Shown in pieces: positions 8,948 through 18,611 of a stretch of 64,000 bases of DNA. The translations under genes and the position numbers were made by a program. Numbering within the stretch: position 1 is the first letter of the stretch; each line of letters starts with the position of its first letter. This stretch comes from Zetaproteobacteria bacterium (lineage in GTDB: Bacteria; Pseudomonadota; Zetaproteobacteria; Mariprofundales; Mariprofundaceae). The notes below the pieces were generated by a model. The model was not told the DNA's origin. It saw only the letters and a list, made by a program, of their open reading frames with translations, and did not search any database. The stretch covers positions 1 through 64,000 of the forward strand of contig JAJRTF010000023.1 of assembly GCA_021545585.1 (NCBI GenBank), read 5' to 3'.

Positions 8948-9475
8948 GTGGAAAATCACCAGAAAGCTCCTGTGCAAGTCGAACCCTATAAAAAAACGAT
9001 GCTGGCGCGTTCATGGGCGCCTTACTGGTTCCGCGGCCTTGTCGCCATTATTGTCGGAGTGGGCATGTATTATTTCGGGCTGCATGGACTGGGTGTGCAT
9101 CTGGAATGGTTTAGTGGCATTGCCGGGTTCAATGCGGCCTGGATCCTTGCCATGAGCGCACTGCCGGTCGCGACAGGCATTGTCATTGGAATGATCTATG
9201 GCTTTGGCGGCAAGTATTTGGCTCATTTCCCGCCTGCCTTTTATATGCTTTATGCCTACCAGACGACTTATTCGTTGCCCGAGGGCGCGTACCTGTTGCC
9301 ATGGGGCCTGTGGATTGTATTTGTCATATTGCAGATGGAGTTCTGTGCAGTCGGTGGCTTTATCGGTGAATTGTTTATTCGCAAGCGCTTTGCCTGGGAT
9401 AACCCTGATTTTCGCCGCGCTGATTCCGAGGCGTTGCCCGACGATGATGGACTGGATGCTGACAGGGCATCATGA
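8948..9475 (+). CDS. Polytopic membrane protein, unknown (GTG start)
   Basis: 175 aa with about 4 TM segments, tightly packed between neighbours. Confidence 0.6.
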   Translation: MENHQKAPVQVEPYKKTMLARSWAPYWFRGLVAIIVGVGMYYFGLHGLGVHLEWFSGIAGFNAAWILAMSALPVATGIVIGMIYGFGGKYLAHFPPAFYMLYAYQTTYSLPEGAYLLPWGLWIVFVILQMEFCAVGGFIGELFIRKRFAWDNPDFRRADSEALPDDDGLDADRAS

Positions 9476-10515
9476 AACGCCCCTCAATTTCAGGCGAGGA
9501 TAAACGCAGACGTAAGCGTTATCTGACCGCCACGCTGGTAACATGTATTACCCTGGCCATGGTGGGTGGCAGCCTGCATGTGATGAAACTTGGCACCATG
9601 CGTATGGATGAGATGCGCGGCAAGGCCGGATATAATGTGAGTGATATGAGTGATCATATCCGCAGCGCAGGCGAGGAGCTTTATCTTCAGGCAGCCAATG
9701 AAGAGAAGGGCAAAGACATCCTGTCCTACACACCGGATGAAGCTCGGGCCGTGCTGAGTGATGAACAATGGCGCGATGTGTCATGGATGGTCTCCATTCC
9801 CGCCGGGGTGTTTACCATGGGCACGGATGATGCCCGCACCAATGTGCAGAATCGACCCGCACACAGGGTTCGCACCGGTGCCTACAAGATCGATAAATAT
9901 CCGGTGACACAGGCACAGTATGCACGCTTTATTGCGGCCAACCATTATCGTGTTCCACTCAATTGGAAGGATGGAAAAATGCCTCGTGGTATGGCACTGC
10001 ATCCGGTGACAATGGTGTCCTGGTATAACGCCAGAGATTACTGTGCCTGGGCCGGCAAGCGGCTGCCCACGGAGGCCGAGTGGGAGAAAGCCGCCCGCGG
10101 TGACGACGCACGCCGCTGGCCATGGGGTTCTGTCATGTTCCCTGAGAATCTGAATACCTATTACAAGGTCGGGCATACCACGCCCGTGAATGCCTATCCA
10201 CAGGGAGCGAGCCCGTATGGCGTGATGGATATGGCGGGCAATGTGCAGGAATGGGTGGCTGATGAATTCACCCCGTATCCGGGAACACCGGCCAGGGGCC
10301 AGGTATTTGAGGCCAAAGAGATTGATACGAATTATCATCGCGGTTCTGAGGAAAAGGAACGTTTGGTATACTTTGTGATGCGCGGCGGCTCGTGGAAAAG
10401 CGATCCTTTTTCCACGTATACTTTCCACCGCAATTATTCGATGCCGAACTATGCCTCGGATTTCTTCGGATTCCGCTGTGCAATGGATGATCAACCCAAG
10501 GAGAAAAAGCCATGA
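9472..10515 (+). CDS. Membrane-anchored formylglycine-generating-enzyme (SUMF1/FGE-sulfatase) family protein
   Basis: IPAGVFTMGTDD...PVTQAQYARFIAANHYRVPLNWKDG...PVTMVSWYNARDYCAWAGKRLPTEAEWEKAARG...GNVQEWVAD...RGGSWKS...FGFRCA is diagnostic of the FGE/SUMF1 fold. Confidence 0.92.
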   Translation: MKRPSISGEDKRRRKRYLTATLVTCITLAMVGGSLHVMKLGTMRMDEMRGKAGYNVSDMSDHIRSAGEELYLQAANEEKGKDILSYTPDEARAVLSDEQWRDVSWMVSIPAGVFTMGTDDARTNVQNRPAHRVRTGAYKIDKYPVTQAQYARFIAANHYRVPLNWKDGKMPRGMALHPVTMVSWYNARDYCAWAGKRLPTEAEWEKAARGDDARRWPWGSVMFPENLNTYYKVGHTTPVNAYPQGASPYGVMDMAGNVQEWVADEFTPYPGTPARGQVFEAKEIDTNYHRGSEEKERLVYFVMRGGSWKSDPFSTYTFHRNYSMPNYASDFFGFRCAMDDQPKEKKP

Positions 10516-10739
10516 AGTACTGGATGCAGGGAGTGTTGATGATCGTGAGTCTGTTTGCTTCCGGTCATGCATGGGCAGTGGACAGCTACCGTTTTCTTCA
10601 TGTCACGATTGATACCCCCTGGATGATTTTTGTATTCCTGTTTTTTCTGGTGTTTGCTCCGATGATCCTGTCGGCTATTTTGCACTGGCGTAATGCGATG
10701 CGTCGCGATAAGGATGAACAGGATGAACCGCATGAATAA
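10512..10739 (+). CDS. Small membrane protein
   Basis: 75 aa, signal/TM segments, overlaps neighbours. Confidence 0.5.
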   Translation: MKYWMQGVLMIVSLFASGHAWAVDSYRFLHVTIDTPWMIFVFLFFLVFAPMILSAILHWRNAMRRDKDEQDEPHE

Positions 10740-11121
10740 GGCCTCAGTTTTCTCGGCTGTGCTGATCATGCTGATGCTTGGCCTGACATCGGGACCATGT
10801 GCGTATGCTGCAACTGAAGCTCAGCCTGCAGCTTCGACTGCCCTGCATGCAGGGCAGTCTTCCGAGGCTGTTATGCAACAGTTTGCCGGTGATGTTGAGG
10901 TCAGCGCCGAGCGCAGAATTGAGACAGAGCGAAAACATCAGATTCTTTTCCTGATGGGGGTTTCGCTACTGATCCTGCTTTTTTTTACCGGTGGCTTTGG
11001 TGTGGCCATGGTCGTTTTCGAAAAGGATGTGTTTATACCGCACATGATTTTTGCTGGTCTTAGCCTGACGCTGGGCGCCGCGCATGCGGCCACCGCGATT
11101 GCCTGGTTTTGGCCCTATTAA
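10732..11121 (+). CDS. Small membrane protein, unknown
   Basis: Start at MNKASVFSAVLIM after the overlapping stop of the previous gene; signal peptide plus two TM segments. Confidence 0.5.
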   Translation: MNKASVFSAVLIMLMLGLTSGPCAYAATEAQPAASTALHAGQSSEAVMQQFAGDVEVSAERRIETERKHQILFLMGVSLLILLFFTGGFGVAMVVFEKDVFIPHMIFAGLSLTLGAAHAATAIAWFWPY

Positions 11122-11161
11122 GCCTCTGCAAACGCAAATTGTTTCATTCCCGTATATCTGA

Positions 11162-13789
11162 ATGAATCATCATCTATCCCGTATGCTGCTTCTCATCGTC
11201 TATGGTGGTACGGGCATCACAGCATTGGCCTACGAAGTATTGTGGACACGCATGTTGTCGCTGATGTTCGGTATCAGTATCTTCGGTGTTGTATTGACCG
11301 TGGCTGCCTTCATGGCCGGTCTGGGCCTTGGCAGCATGATGGGAGCACGTTGTTTTTACCGTTATGCGATGCGCCGGGCTTTACTGACTCTGGCGCTGCT
11401 TGAGGGTGCAATTGCCCTGTATGCAATTCTCCTGCCTGTTGCCATGCCATGGTTTGATCAGGCTCTACTGAGTATGGGTTCCGGCCTGTCTGTGGCCGGC
11501 TGGCAGGGCATGCAGTCCATAGCAGTGCTGCTATTACTGTTTCCGGCTGCCGTTGCGATGGGCTTTGCATTCCCAATGGCGCTGAGGGCGGCCAGAGGCC
11601 TGGGGCTGTCCCTGTCCTCGATGTATGGCATCAATGCGCTTGGCGGAGCGGCCGGCGCTGTACTGCCACTTATGCTGTTGCCTCTGTTTGGCTGGCGTAC
11701 CGGATTGTGGATTGTGGCCGCGGCGGGGTTGCTGCTGGCGCTATTGGCGGCAGGGCTGCTTTTTTATCATCAGGCTGACCATACACAGGAGCAACATGCA
11801 CAAACACGGCGGCCGCCCTGGCCTGATTTACTGATATATGCCGGCGTTGGTGCTGCGGCACTGATGCTTGAAATCATCTGGACGCGTGAGTTCGGCATGG
11901 TGTTGCTGCGTACGGAATATGTGCTGGCTGTGTTGTTGCTGGTGTATTTGTGCGGCATCGGGCTGGGCAGTTTGATGGCACGCAAACTGAAAGCTGCATG
12001 CTGGTTGACTGTATTGCCTGTGGTGGCTGCATTGCTGGCGGTGGGCGGCCAGTATCTCCTGCCTGTTATTGCCCGGTGGGCCAATCAGGCGGAATTTTCA
12101 TCGCTGGCTCAGGCGATGATCAGCGAAGGTGGAGCCGTATTGCTGTGTACCCTGCCGGTCACACTGTCGCTGGGTGCATGGCTGCCTCTGCTGGCGCAAC
12201 GCTTTGCTGATGGTTCAAGTGTTGCCTCGGGTGGTTGGTGGTATGGCGCCAACAGTCTGGGGGCGGCTATCGGAGCCCTGTTGGCCGGCTTTGTTCTTTT
12301 ACCATGGCTGGGCGCGGCCGGAGCTTTGATTGTTGCATCCGTGTTGCTGTTAATCTGTGGTTTACGCTGGGTTGATGACCGGGGTGTCTGGTTGAGTGTC
12401 CCGGTATTGTTGTTGCTCGCATGGCCTGTCCGATTATTGCCGCCGGCTGCCGATTTGTTTCCGTCTCTGGGTGATGCAAAAGATTTATCCGTTTATGAGG
12501 ATGCCGTGGCCCTGACCCATGTGGTGGAGCAGGCCGATGGCCAGCGCCTGTTGCTTTCAGACTTGCAGCGCATGGATGCATCAAGCGAGCCGACTGCTGT
12601 TACGGTGCAAAAGAATCAGGTGAGATTGCCACTGCTATTGCACCCGCAACCCCGTTCACTGTTGCTGCTGGGTCTGGGAACCGGAATTACTGCCTCCGGT
12701 TCATTGCCATATAAAGGCCTGCAACGTACGGCAGTTGAGTTGTCGCAGGGCTCTATTGACGCTGCCCGCCATGCCTTTGCCAGCGTGAATGGACGGGTTG
12801 TTGAGCATATAACCGTCGTTCGCGATGATGCACGACGCTATCTGCGTACGGATGAGCACTATTATGATGTCATTGTCGGCGACCTGTTTCATCCGGATAT
12901 GGCGGGACGTGCCAATCTGCTTTCGCTGCAGCAATTTTCACGCGCCAGACAGCGCCTCAATCCGGGCGGGATATTCACCCAGTGGCTGGCATTGAACCAG
13001 TTTGATGTTGCCTCGCTGAAGGTGGTTTTGCAGACCTTTCGTCAGGCATTTATTCAGAACGCTTCTGATCGCGCCATGCTTTTTGTTGACGGTTATCGCA
13101 TTGCGCTGGTCGGACTGCGTGGTATGCCGGCGGCGAAAGACCTGCAGCTGAAACTGAATCACATGCATCAGGCCGACAGAATATCTGCAACGGGTGGTGA
13201 AGGTTTCTGGACATGGCTGGGGCGTTACTGGGGCGAGATCCCTGATTTTTCGGCTGAAATAAGCAAGTTGCAGAATGAGTGGTCGCCGGTGATCGAGTTT
13301 TCACTGCCCCGGATTCGTTACAGCGGTGGTGTGGATGCTTTGGCAACCTGGCGCTGGCTTCTGGCCTGGCGGCAGAACGCTCATGAGGCGACCCGCGTAT
13401 GGAAGGTTACACCGAAGGATGCGCAACTGTATCAGCGGGCATGGGCTTCGGCCGGATCGGATGTGCATGTGTGGATGGCTGAACTTGGCGGCGATGAGCG
13501 TCAGGTGATTCAGTGGGCGAGATTGTCCCGTCGTGCGAACCCTCTGGATCGCTGGCCGGCCTTTGCACTTGCGGATCGCATGTTTGACAGTCTTGCGCAT
13601 GCGTTGCCCGAGGGTGTGAGCCGTCGTCAGGCACTGCTGCGTATTCTGGCGCTTCGCCCTGACCATGAGGGGGCGCTGCGCTCGATGCTGAAACTGGCTC
13701 AGGATGCCGGAGATATGCAAGAGCGTGACAAATGGCGGCGGATGTTGAAATCGGTGAGTCCTCTGGCTATTGATGTGCGCGGAAGATAG
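11162..13789 (+). CDS. Fused membrane transporter/spermidine synthase-like protein
   Basis: 875 aa. About 12 N-terminal TM helices (GGTGITALAYEVLWTRMLSLMFG), then LLLLGLGTGITASGSLPY...AVELSQGSIDAARH...DDARRYLRTDEHYYDVIVGDLF, a spermidine-synthase-like SAM-binding domain. Confidence 0.8.
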   Translation: MNHHLSRMLLLIVYGGTGITALAYEVLWTRMLSLMFGISIFGVVLTVAAFMAGLGLGSMMGARCFYRYAMRRALLTLALLEGAIALYAILLPVAMPWFDQALLSMGSGLSVAGWQGMQSIAVLLLLFPAAVAMGFAFPMALRAARGLGLSLSSMYGINALGGAAGAVLPLMLLPLFGWRTGLWIVAAAGLLLALLAAGLLFYHQADHTQEQHAQTRRPPWPDLLIYAGVGAAALMLEIIWTREFGMVLLRTEYVLAVLLLVYLCGIGLGSLMARKLKAACWLTVLPVVAALLAVGGQYLLPVIARWANQAEFSSLAQAMISEGGAVLLCTLPVTLSLGAWLPLLAQRFADGSSVASGGWWYGANSLGAAIGALLAGFVLLPWLGAAGALIVASVLLLICGLRWVDDRGVWLSVPVLLLLAWPVRLLPPAADLFPSLGDAKDLSVYEDAVALTHVVEQADGQRLLLSDLQRMDASSEPTAVTVQKNQVRLPLLLHPQPRSLLLLGLGTGITASGSLPYKGLQRTAVELSQGSIDAARHAFASVNGRVVEHITVVRDDARRYLRTDEHYYDVIVGDLFHPDMAGRANLLSLQQFSRARQRLNPGGIFTQWLALNQFDVASLKVVLQTFRQAFIQNASDRAMLFVDGYRIALVGLRGMPAAKDLQLKLNHMHQADRISATGGEGFWTWLGRYWGEIPDFSAEISKLQNEWSPVIEFSLPRIRYSGGVDALATWRWLLAWRQNAHEATRVWKVTPKDAQLYQRAWASAGSDVHVWMAELGGDERQVIQWARLSRRANPLDRWPAFALADRMFDSLAHALPEGVSRRQALLRILALRPDHEGALRSMLKLAQDAGDMQERDKWRRMLKSVSPLAIDVRGR

Positions 13790-13799
13790 CTTATGCGCC

Positions 13800-15152
13800 A
13801 TGGAAACACCGATGTCCGCTAATGATGTGCTGAGTGAAATTCCCGTGGTTGAGCAGCATGTCCCCGGGGCCAAAACCCTGCATCCGATGCGTCGCTATGC
13901 CCAGATCGCGACCCTGATTGTGCTGATCCTGATACCAGCCACGGGCCTGTTTCGCATCGATCCGGAAGCGGGCGGTTTTATTCTCCTGGATCGTCAGATC
14001 TGGTTTTCCGATATGCTGATTGTCATGGGCTTCTGGATATTTATCGCCAGCCTGCTGATTATGATGTATTCGCTTGTCGGCTCCGTGTTCTGTGGCTGGA
14101 TGTGTCCGCAGAATACGGTGTCGGAGTGGGCCAACCAGTTGACGGAAAGGCTGCTGGGTCGCCAGGCCAATATGATGGATATGTCCGGCTCCAGAATGGA
14201 AGTGGCTGTGCGGCGGAAGTCCATGCTGAACTATGTCATTCTGGGGCTGGCCCTGCTTGGCGCCTCCATGTTTTATGCCTTGATTCCGATGTTTTATTTT
14301 TATCCGCCGCAGGCCATCTGGTCGTTTGTGTCTTTCCAGTATGATGAGCGTCTGGCTGGTTCCCTGCACTGGATCTACTTTGTCTGTGTGGCTGTGATGT
14401 TGATGGATATTACCGTGATCCGGCATCTGTTATGCAAGTATATGTGCATTTACCGGGTATGGCAGCATTCATTCAAAACCCGTGATACGCTGCATGTATC
14501 CTATGATGTATCGCGTTCGGATCATTGCAGCCATTGCCATTATTGTGTTGATGCCTGTTTCCTGGATATTGATCCTCGCAAATCCGAAACCTTCGACAGC
14601 TGCGTGAATTGCGGTGAATGCGTTGTGGCCTGCGATGACCTGCACAGCAAAAGTAAAAAGCTGGAAGGGCCGGGCCTGTTACGCCTGTCCTTTGGCGATG
14701 AATGGAAGGGTAAATACAGAGGCGCTCTTGGCTCATTCTTTGTCCAGGCCAGGACAGCGACGCTGGCAACACTGATTGGGGCCGCTATGTTCGGCACCGG
14801 TCTGTATGCCTATGAACCTGCTTCGTTTACTGTCGAACGCAGCAAGGCCGAAGAGAACAACAGCCGGATGCTCGATTATCGGATCAATATTGCCTATAAG
14901 CTGTTTCGCCCTGATATTATGCATATCAGCGTTCAGGGGCTTGAGCCACATACCTATACGCTGGAGAAGTCTGCGGTCGGGTTTGACGGTGCCGGGCGAC
15001 AGGATGTTATGTTGCATCTCGATGGCTCGCTGGCGGCCGGTTTATATCGCTTCAAGGTCAGTGTAACATCCGATGGCGGCTGGTCGCGTGACTTTCAGCT
15101 GGTGCATTACGCGAAACGGGATGCCAGACAGGATGGCAAGCAAGGTTCATAG
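13800..15152 (+). CDS. ccoG: CcoG/FixG-family 4Fe-4S membrane protein
   Basis: VFCGWMCPQNTVSEW and CSHCHYCVDACFLDIDPRKSETFDSCVNCGECVVACDDL; C-terminal Ig-like periplasmic domain. Confidence 0.85.
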   Translation: METPMSANDVLSEIPVVEQHVPGAKTLHPMRRYAQIATLIVLILIPATGLFRIDPEAGGFILLDRQIWFSDMLIVMGFWIFIASLLIMMYSLVGSVFCGWMCPQNTVSEWANQLTERLLGRQANMMDMSGSRMEVAVRRKSMLNYVILGLALLGASMFYALIPMFYFYPPQAIWSFVSFQYDERLAGSLHWIYFVCVAVMLMDITVIRHLLCKYMCIYRVWQHSFKTRDTLHVSYDVSRSDHCSHCHYCVDACFLDIDPRKSETFDSCVNCGECVVACDDLHSKSKKLEGPGLLRLSFGDEWKGKYRGALGSFFVQARTATLATLIGAAMFGTGLYAYEPASFTVERSKAEENNSRMLDYRINIAYKLFRPDIMHISVQGLEPHTYTLEKSAVGFDGAGRQDVMLHLDGSLAAGLYRFKVSVTSDGGWSRDFQLVHYAKRDARQDGKQGS

Positions 15153-15222
15153 TTCGTTTGATTGATGCAGAACAGCTTATGCGGCTGCAAAGAACTCTTT
15201 CCGGGTGTTAAGGTGAAGAAAC

Positions 15223-15672
15223 ATGTCTGATAAAGAAAAACAAACAGATGCTGAACAGGCGCTGGAGAAGGAATCGCTTCCTACCCACGCTGTGGAGAAG
15301 GAATGGGGAAAGATTCCGGAGGATCACTTCGGTTATGCCTCGGATGAAGAGCGCCTGAATAAGCGCGGCATGGAAGACTGGGAGCTGGTCGAAAAGATTC
15401 CTGAGTCTCAGAATCGGATACCGGCATGGTTTATCGGAATTATTGTGATGGTCCTGATTGTTGCCTTTGGCCTGACTCTGCCGTTCTGGGGTGACCGGCC
15501 TGACCATCCGCGCGCATGGTTTACATGGGGACATCTGGCAGCGCTGGTTTATGCCATTATTGCAGGCCTGTTTATCTATTTCATGACCACCATGTATGGT
15601 TCCGAACGCGCGGGGCGTCTGGACAGTGATAAGGAACATGATGATCTGGATGACATCGACATGCCGAAATGA
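15223..15672 (+). CDS. Membrane protein, unknown
   Basis: 149 aa, acidic N-terminus, two TM segments; overlaps the next gene. Confidence 0.6.
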   Translation: MSDKEKQTDAEQALEKESLPTHAVEKEWGKIPEDHFGYASDEERLNKRGMEDWELVEKIPESQNRIPAWFIGIIVMVLIVAFGLTLPFWGDRPDHPRAWFTWGHLAALVYAIIAGLFIYFMTTMYGSERAGRLDSDKEHDDLDDIDMPK

Positions 15673-15974
15673 AATATTTTCTTCTCATACCACTGCTGGC
15701 GGCAATGCTGCTGAGCGCCTGTGATGCGCCGAGAAAGGGCGAAACCTTAACCTATCCGGATGCTAACAGTGCTGATTTTCAGGTGTTTGCCCGCCAGTGT
15801 TCGCAGTGCCATGCGCCGCCGCAACCGACGGCCCATGTCCGGCCCGAATGGGCGCGTGTTATCGCCCGCATGCAGCAGCATCTTGTGCAGCGCAGTATGG
15901 CGCCGATGCCGGCAGCAGATATTGCGGTTCTCAGACGCTATCTGGAAAACCATGCAGCTGAGGGCGGATCATGA
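15669..15974 (+). CDS. Monoheme c-type cytochrome lipoprotein
   Basis: Lipobox LLSAC; CxxCH (CSQCH). Confidence 0.75.
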   Translation: MKYFLLIPLLAAMLLSACDAPRKGETLTYPDANSADFQVFARQCSQCHAPPQPTAHVRPEWARVIARMQQHLVQRSMAPMPAADIAVLRRYLENHAAEGGS

Positions 15975-16363
15975 TCGGCGTGTGTCGCATGGGAATTATG
16001 GCTGTATTATTGCTGCTGGCGGGCTGTTCATCTGAAGAGGGCGCATGGGCCCCTGCACCCCAGGCATGGCAGGATATGAGTATACGGGTTGAAACCCGAC
16101 CGGTGGTTCTTCGTGCGGGGATGAATGAATTTCTGGTTATTGCCAATCGCCAGCAACGCGGATTTACATCGGACTTGATGGTCGATGTCAGAACCGATCA
16201 TTCAGGCTGGAAACAGGCCATGCCCGATGGGGCGCTGGGCGTTTATCGGCGGGCATTGCCGGTGAAGGATGTGCAGCATGATCATCTGTATGTCCGCCTG
16301 CAGCGTAAGGGTCAGCAAGGTGAGTTGGTATTTTCTCTTACAGCGACCAAAGCCGGGCATTGA
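15971..16363 (+). CDS. Lipoprotein, unknown
   Basis: Lipobox LLLAGC; overlaps flanking genes. Confidence 0.6.
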   Translation: MIGVCRMGIMAVLLLLAGCSSEEGAWAPAPQAWQDMSIRVETRPVVLRAGMNEFLVIANRQQRGFTSDLMVDVRTDHSGWKQAMPDGALGVYRRALPVKDVQHDHLYVRLQRKGQQGELVFSLTATKAGH

Positions 16364-16701
16364 TGCACCTTCTTTGGCTGCTGGCCCCCCTGTTTTATAG
16401 TGTACCCGCATTCGCTGCTGATGCAGATCGGGGCAAGGTGGTTGCCGAGGTTCGCTGTATGCCATGCCACCATTTACATCTCGAGTCCAGGCGGGTTGGC
16501 CCCGGCTTGAAAGGTATCTTTAATCGGGTACCGACGATTACCGGTGTGCCTTTTAAACGCTGGGATGCCGAGGCGCTGGATGTCTGGCTGGCGAATCCGC
16601 GAGCCATCAAGCCAAATACCGGCATGACGATTCCTTCCGTTGCCAGACGTGATCGCGAGGATGTGATTGCCTATTTTGAGAGGGATGAGCATAGCGACTG
16701 A
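16360..16701 (+). CDS. Small monoheme c-type cytochrome
   Basis: Signal peptide; CMPCHH; GMTIPSVARRDREDVIAYF. Confidence 0.8.
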   Translation: MMHLLWLLAPLFYSVPAFAADADRGKVVAEVRCMPCHHLHLESRRVGPGLKGIFNRVPTITGVPFKRWDAEALDVWLANPRAIKPNTGMTIPSVARRDREDVIAYFERDEHSD

Positions 16702-16732
16702 ACAGGCCCCGACTGGAAAACAGCAGGTCTGC

Positions 16733-17272
16733 TCAGTTCTTATGTTGTTGCTGTTCCAGTCGCTGCTGAAGTTTTTTGCTGCGCACCCAATGCCTGAGCA
16801 ACATGATTTTGGTACCGCCCCGTTCTTCCTGACAGCGGGGGCAGGTCAGGTAGCTCAGGTATAATTCCCTGGGCATTTTCGCTTCATCCAGAAGTTCGGA
16901 CTGGATTTCACGAACCGTACCTTTAATGGCCCCGATATCGCCATGAACGATGCGCGTACGCACATGAAAGGGATTGGCAAGGCGATAGGTGTGGCGAGCC
17001 GGAGAGTTGTCCTCTGTCAGCGGACACAGGATGCGGCCGCGAAACATTGCTGACTGGGTCAGGCAAAAGCCCGGCCAGCGTTCGCTGAGTTGCAGGCGCT
17101 TGATATCCCTGTGCTGGCGTTCCAGACATGATTCATAGCCAATAGGCATATGCAGAAACATCGGCGCTTTTTGTTCGTGCACCAGCCATGCACCGAGATC
17201 AACATCCTCGTTATCCCATTCGGGATAAACCGATGGGCAGCCGCATTCGAGCATGGCGCTGTTTTCAGTCAT
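16733..17272 (-). CDS. Hypothetical protein with cysteine motifs
   Basis: 179 aa; CxC near the N-terminus and CPRC near the C-terminus. Confidence 0.5.
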   Translation of the reverse strand: MTENSAMLECGCPSVYPEWDNEDVDLGAWLVHEQKAPMFLHMPIGYESCLERQHRDIKRLQLSERWPGFCLTQSAMFRGRILCPLTEDNSPARHTYRLANPFHVRTRIVHGDIGAIKGTVREIQSELLDEAKMPRELYLSYLTCPRCQEERGGTKIMLLRHWVRSKKLQQRLEQQQHKN

Positions 17273-17281
17273 GCTGTCCCC

Positions 17282-17866
17282 TCATCCAGGCTTGCTGCGG
17301 TAAATGTCTTTCAGGGTTAGCAGTACATTGGCAAGGTATACCCAGAAGCCCACAGCCAGAATGGATGCGGCGACGGAAATAACCGGGCCGTAGAAACGGT
17401 GCACGGATGGAACCTGAGCCGGATCGGTAAGCCAGAGGTTGCCCTCAATAAAGCCGAATATAAGCAGCGCGGTATAGAAACAGCTCACTCCGATGGTTGT
17501 CCACCAGAAGGAATGCTCGGCCAATCGATGCGAGTGAATATGTTTACCGGTGATTTTCGGCAACATGTAGTAGGTGACAGCCATGCCGAGAATCGTGACG
17601 CCGCCAACAAGATTGATGTGCGCATGCGCCAGCGGGTCGATCATGTGACCTGGGCCGCCGTATGGGCTGCCGATCGAGTCGAGCCATGCACGAACCGAAG
17701 GGATGACCTGCAACAGGCCATGCACGGTGCCGATGAAAAATGATATCACCGACATGATGAGGAACTTCACAAGATAGCGATGTTCATGATGCGATCCGGT
17801 TGGTGTATCCGAGCCTGGGGCCGGGGTCGCTGGGAGCGGAGAATCTGGAGCTGCTTGATTTGTCAT
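17282..17866 (-). CDS. Second short CcoN/subunit I-like membrane protein
   Basis: DPLAHAHINLVGGVTILGMAVTYYMLPKITG resembles the CcoN haem-helix region; about 4-5 TM. Start chosen at MTNQAAP; the ORF extends to 17941. Confidence 0.7.
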   Translation of the reverse strand: MTNQAAPDSPLPATPAPGSDTPTGSHHEHRYLVKFLIMSVISFFIGTVHGLLQVIPSVRAWLDSIGSPYGGPGHMIDPLAHAHINLVGGVTILGMAVTYYMLPKITGKHIHSHRLAEHSFWWTTIGVSCFYTALLIFGFIEGNLWLTDPAQVPSVHRFYGPVISVAASILAVGFWVYLANVLLTLKDIYRSKPG

Positions 17867-17965
17867 GCGCTGGCAGCCTAACGAAGCATGGCTCTGGCGC
17901 AAGCCGCTTGATGAAAACCCCGGATAGATGCTGGCGCTCATGTGCTTCTCCGTTAGGCTGCTGTC

Positions 17966-18349
17966 ATGACGTTATCGGTGATAATTGTTTTGATCAGCTT
18001 TATAGTGATGGGGCTGGCGATAGCTGTGCGCAAACGGCATCAACTGCATATTCCGCTGATGGCTATGGTGATGTTGTTTGATGTGCTGTTCCCCGTATGG
18101 CTTTACCTTACCCACGATTGGAAGGTGCGCCTGATTGATCAGGGTGAATTGTTTTCATTCTTGGTCTGGACGCATCTGTTTTTGATTCTGACGCTGTACT
18201 CAATGTATGTACTGCAGATACAGGCCGGCAAACAATTGCTTGCGAAGAAAAAGCAGGCCAGACAGAATCACCGCGTTCAAAGTAGGGGTATCATCGTGGT
18301 CAGGGTTTTCGTGTTTTTGACTGGGGCACTGCTGATTGCGCCGGAGTAA
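17966..18349 (+). CDS. Membrane protein (DUF420-like)
   Basis: 127 aa with about 4 TM segments; family label tentative. Confidence 0.5.
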   Translation: MTLSVIIVLISFIVMGLAIAVRKRHQLHIPLMAMVMLFDVLFPVWLYLTHDWKVRLIDQGELFSFLVWTHLFLILTLYSMYVLQIQAGKQLLAKKKQARQNHRVQSRGIIVVRVFVFLTGALLIAPE

Positions 18350-18442
18350 AACCAAAAATGAAGGGAAGATGAATTTCAGGCTTGCCTTTTTTAATCTGCC
18401 GTGCAGGATGCTTTTTTTATAAACACTTAGGGAGGCTTATTT

Positions 18443-18583
18443 ATGTTAGCTCATTGGCTTGAATCTTCGGTTATGTTCCAGAACAGCGAGGTGTTTGGAC
18501 TGTACGCCATTATTTTCGGTTTTTTGACAGTGATTGTTGTGGTGAATTACATCTCCGCCATCCGTGCTCAAGAAGACAAATAA
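18443..18583 (+). CDS. Small single-TM protein upstream of the diheme cytochrome, not in supplied track
   Basis: MLAHWLESSVMFQNSEVFGLYAIIFGFLTVIVVVNYISAIRAQEDK; SD gggagg. Confidence 0.65.
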   Translation: MLAHWLESSVMFQNSEVFGLYAIIFGFLTVIVVVNYISAIRAQEDK

Positions 18584-18611
18584 GTTTTATAATTCATTAG
18601 GAGGGAAATGC

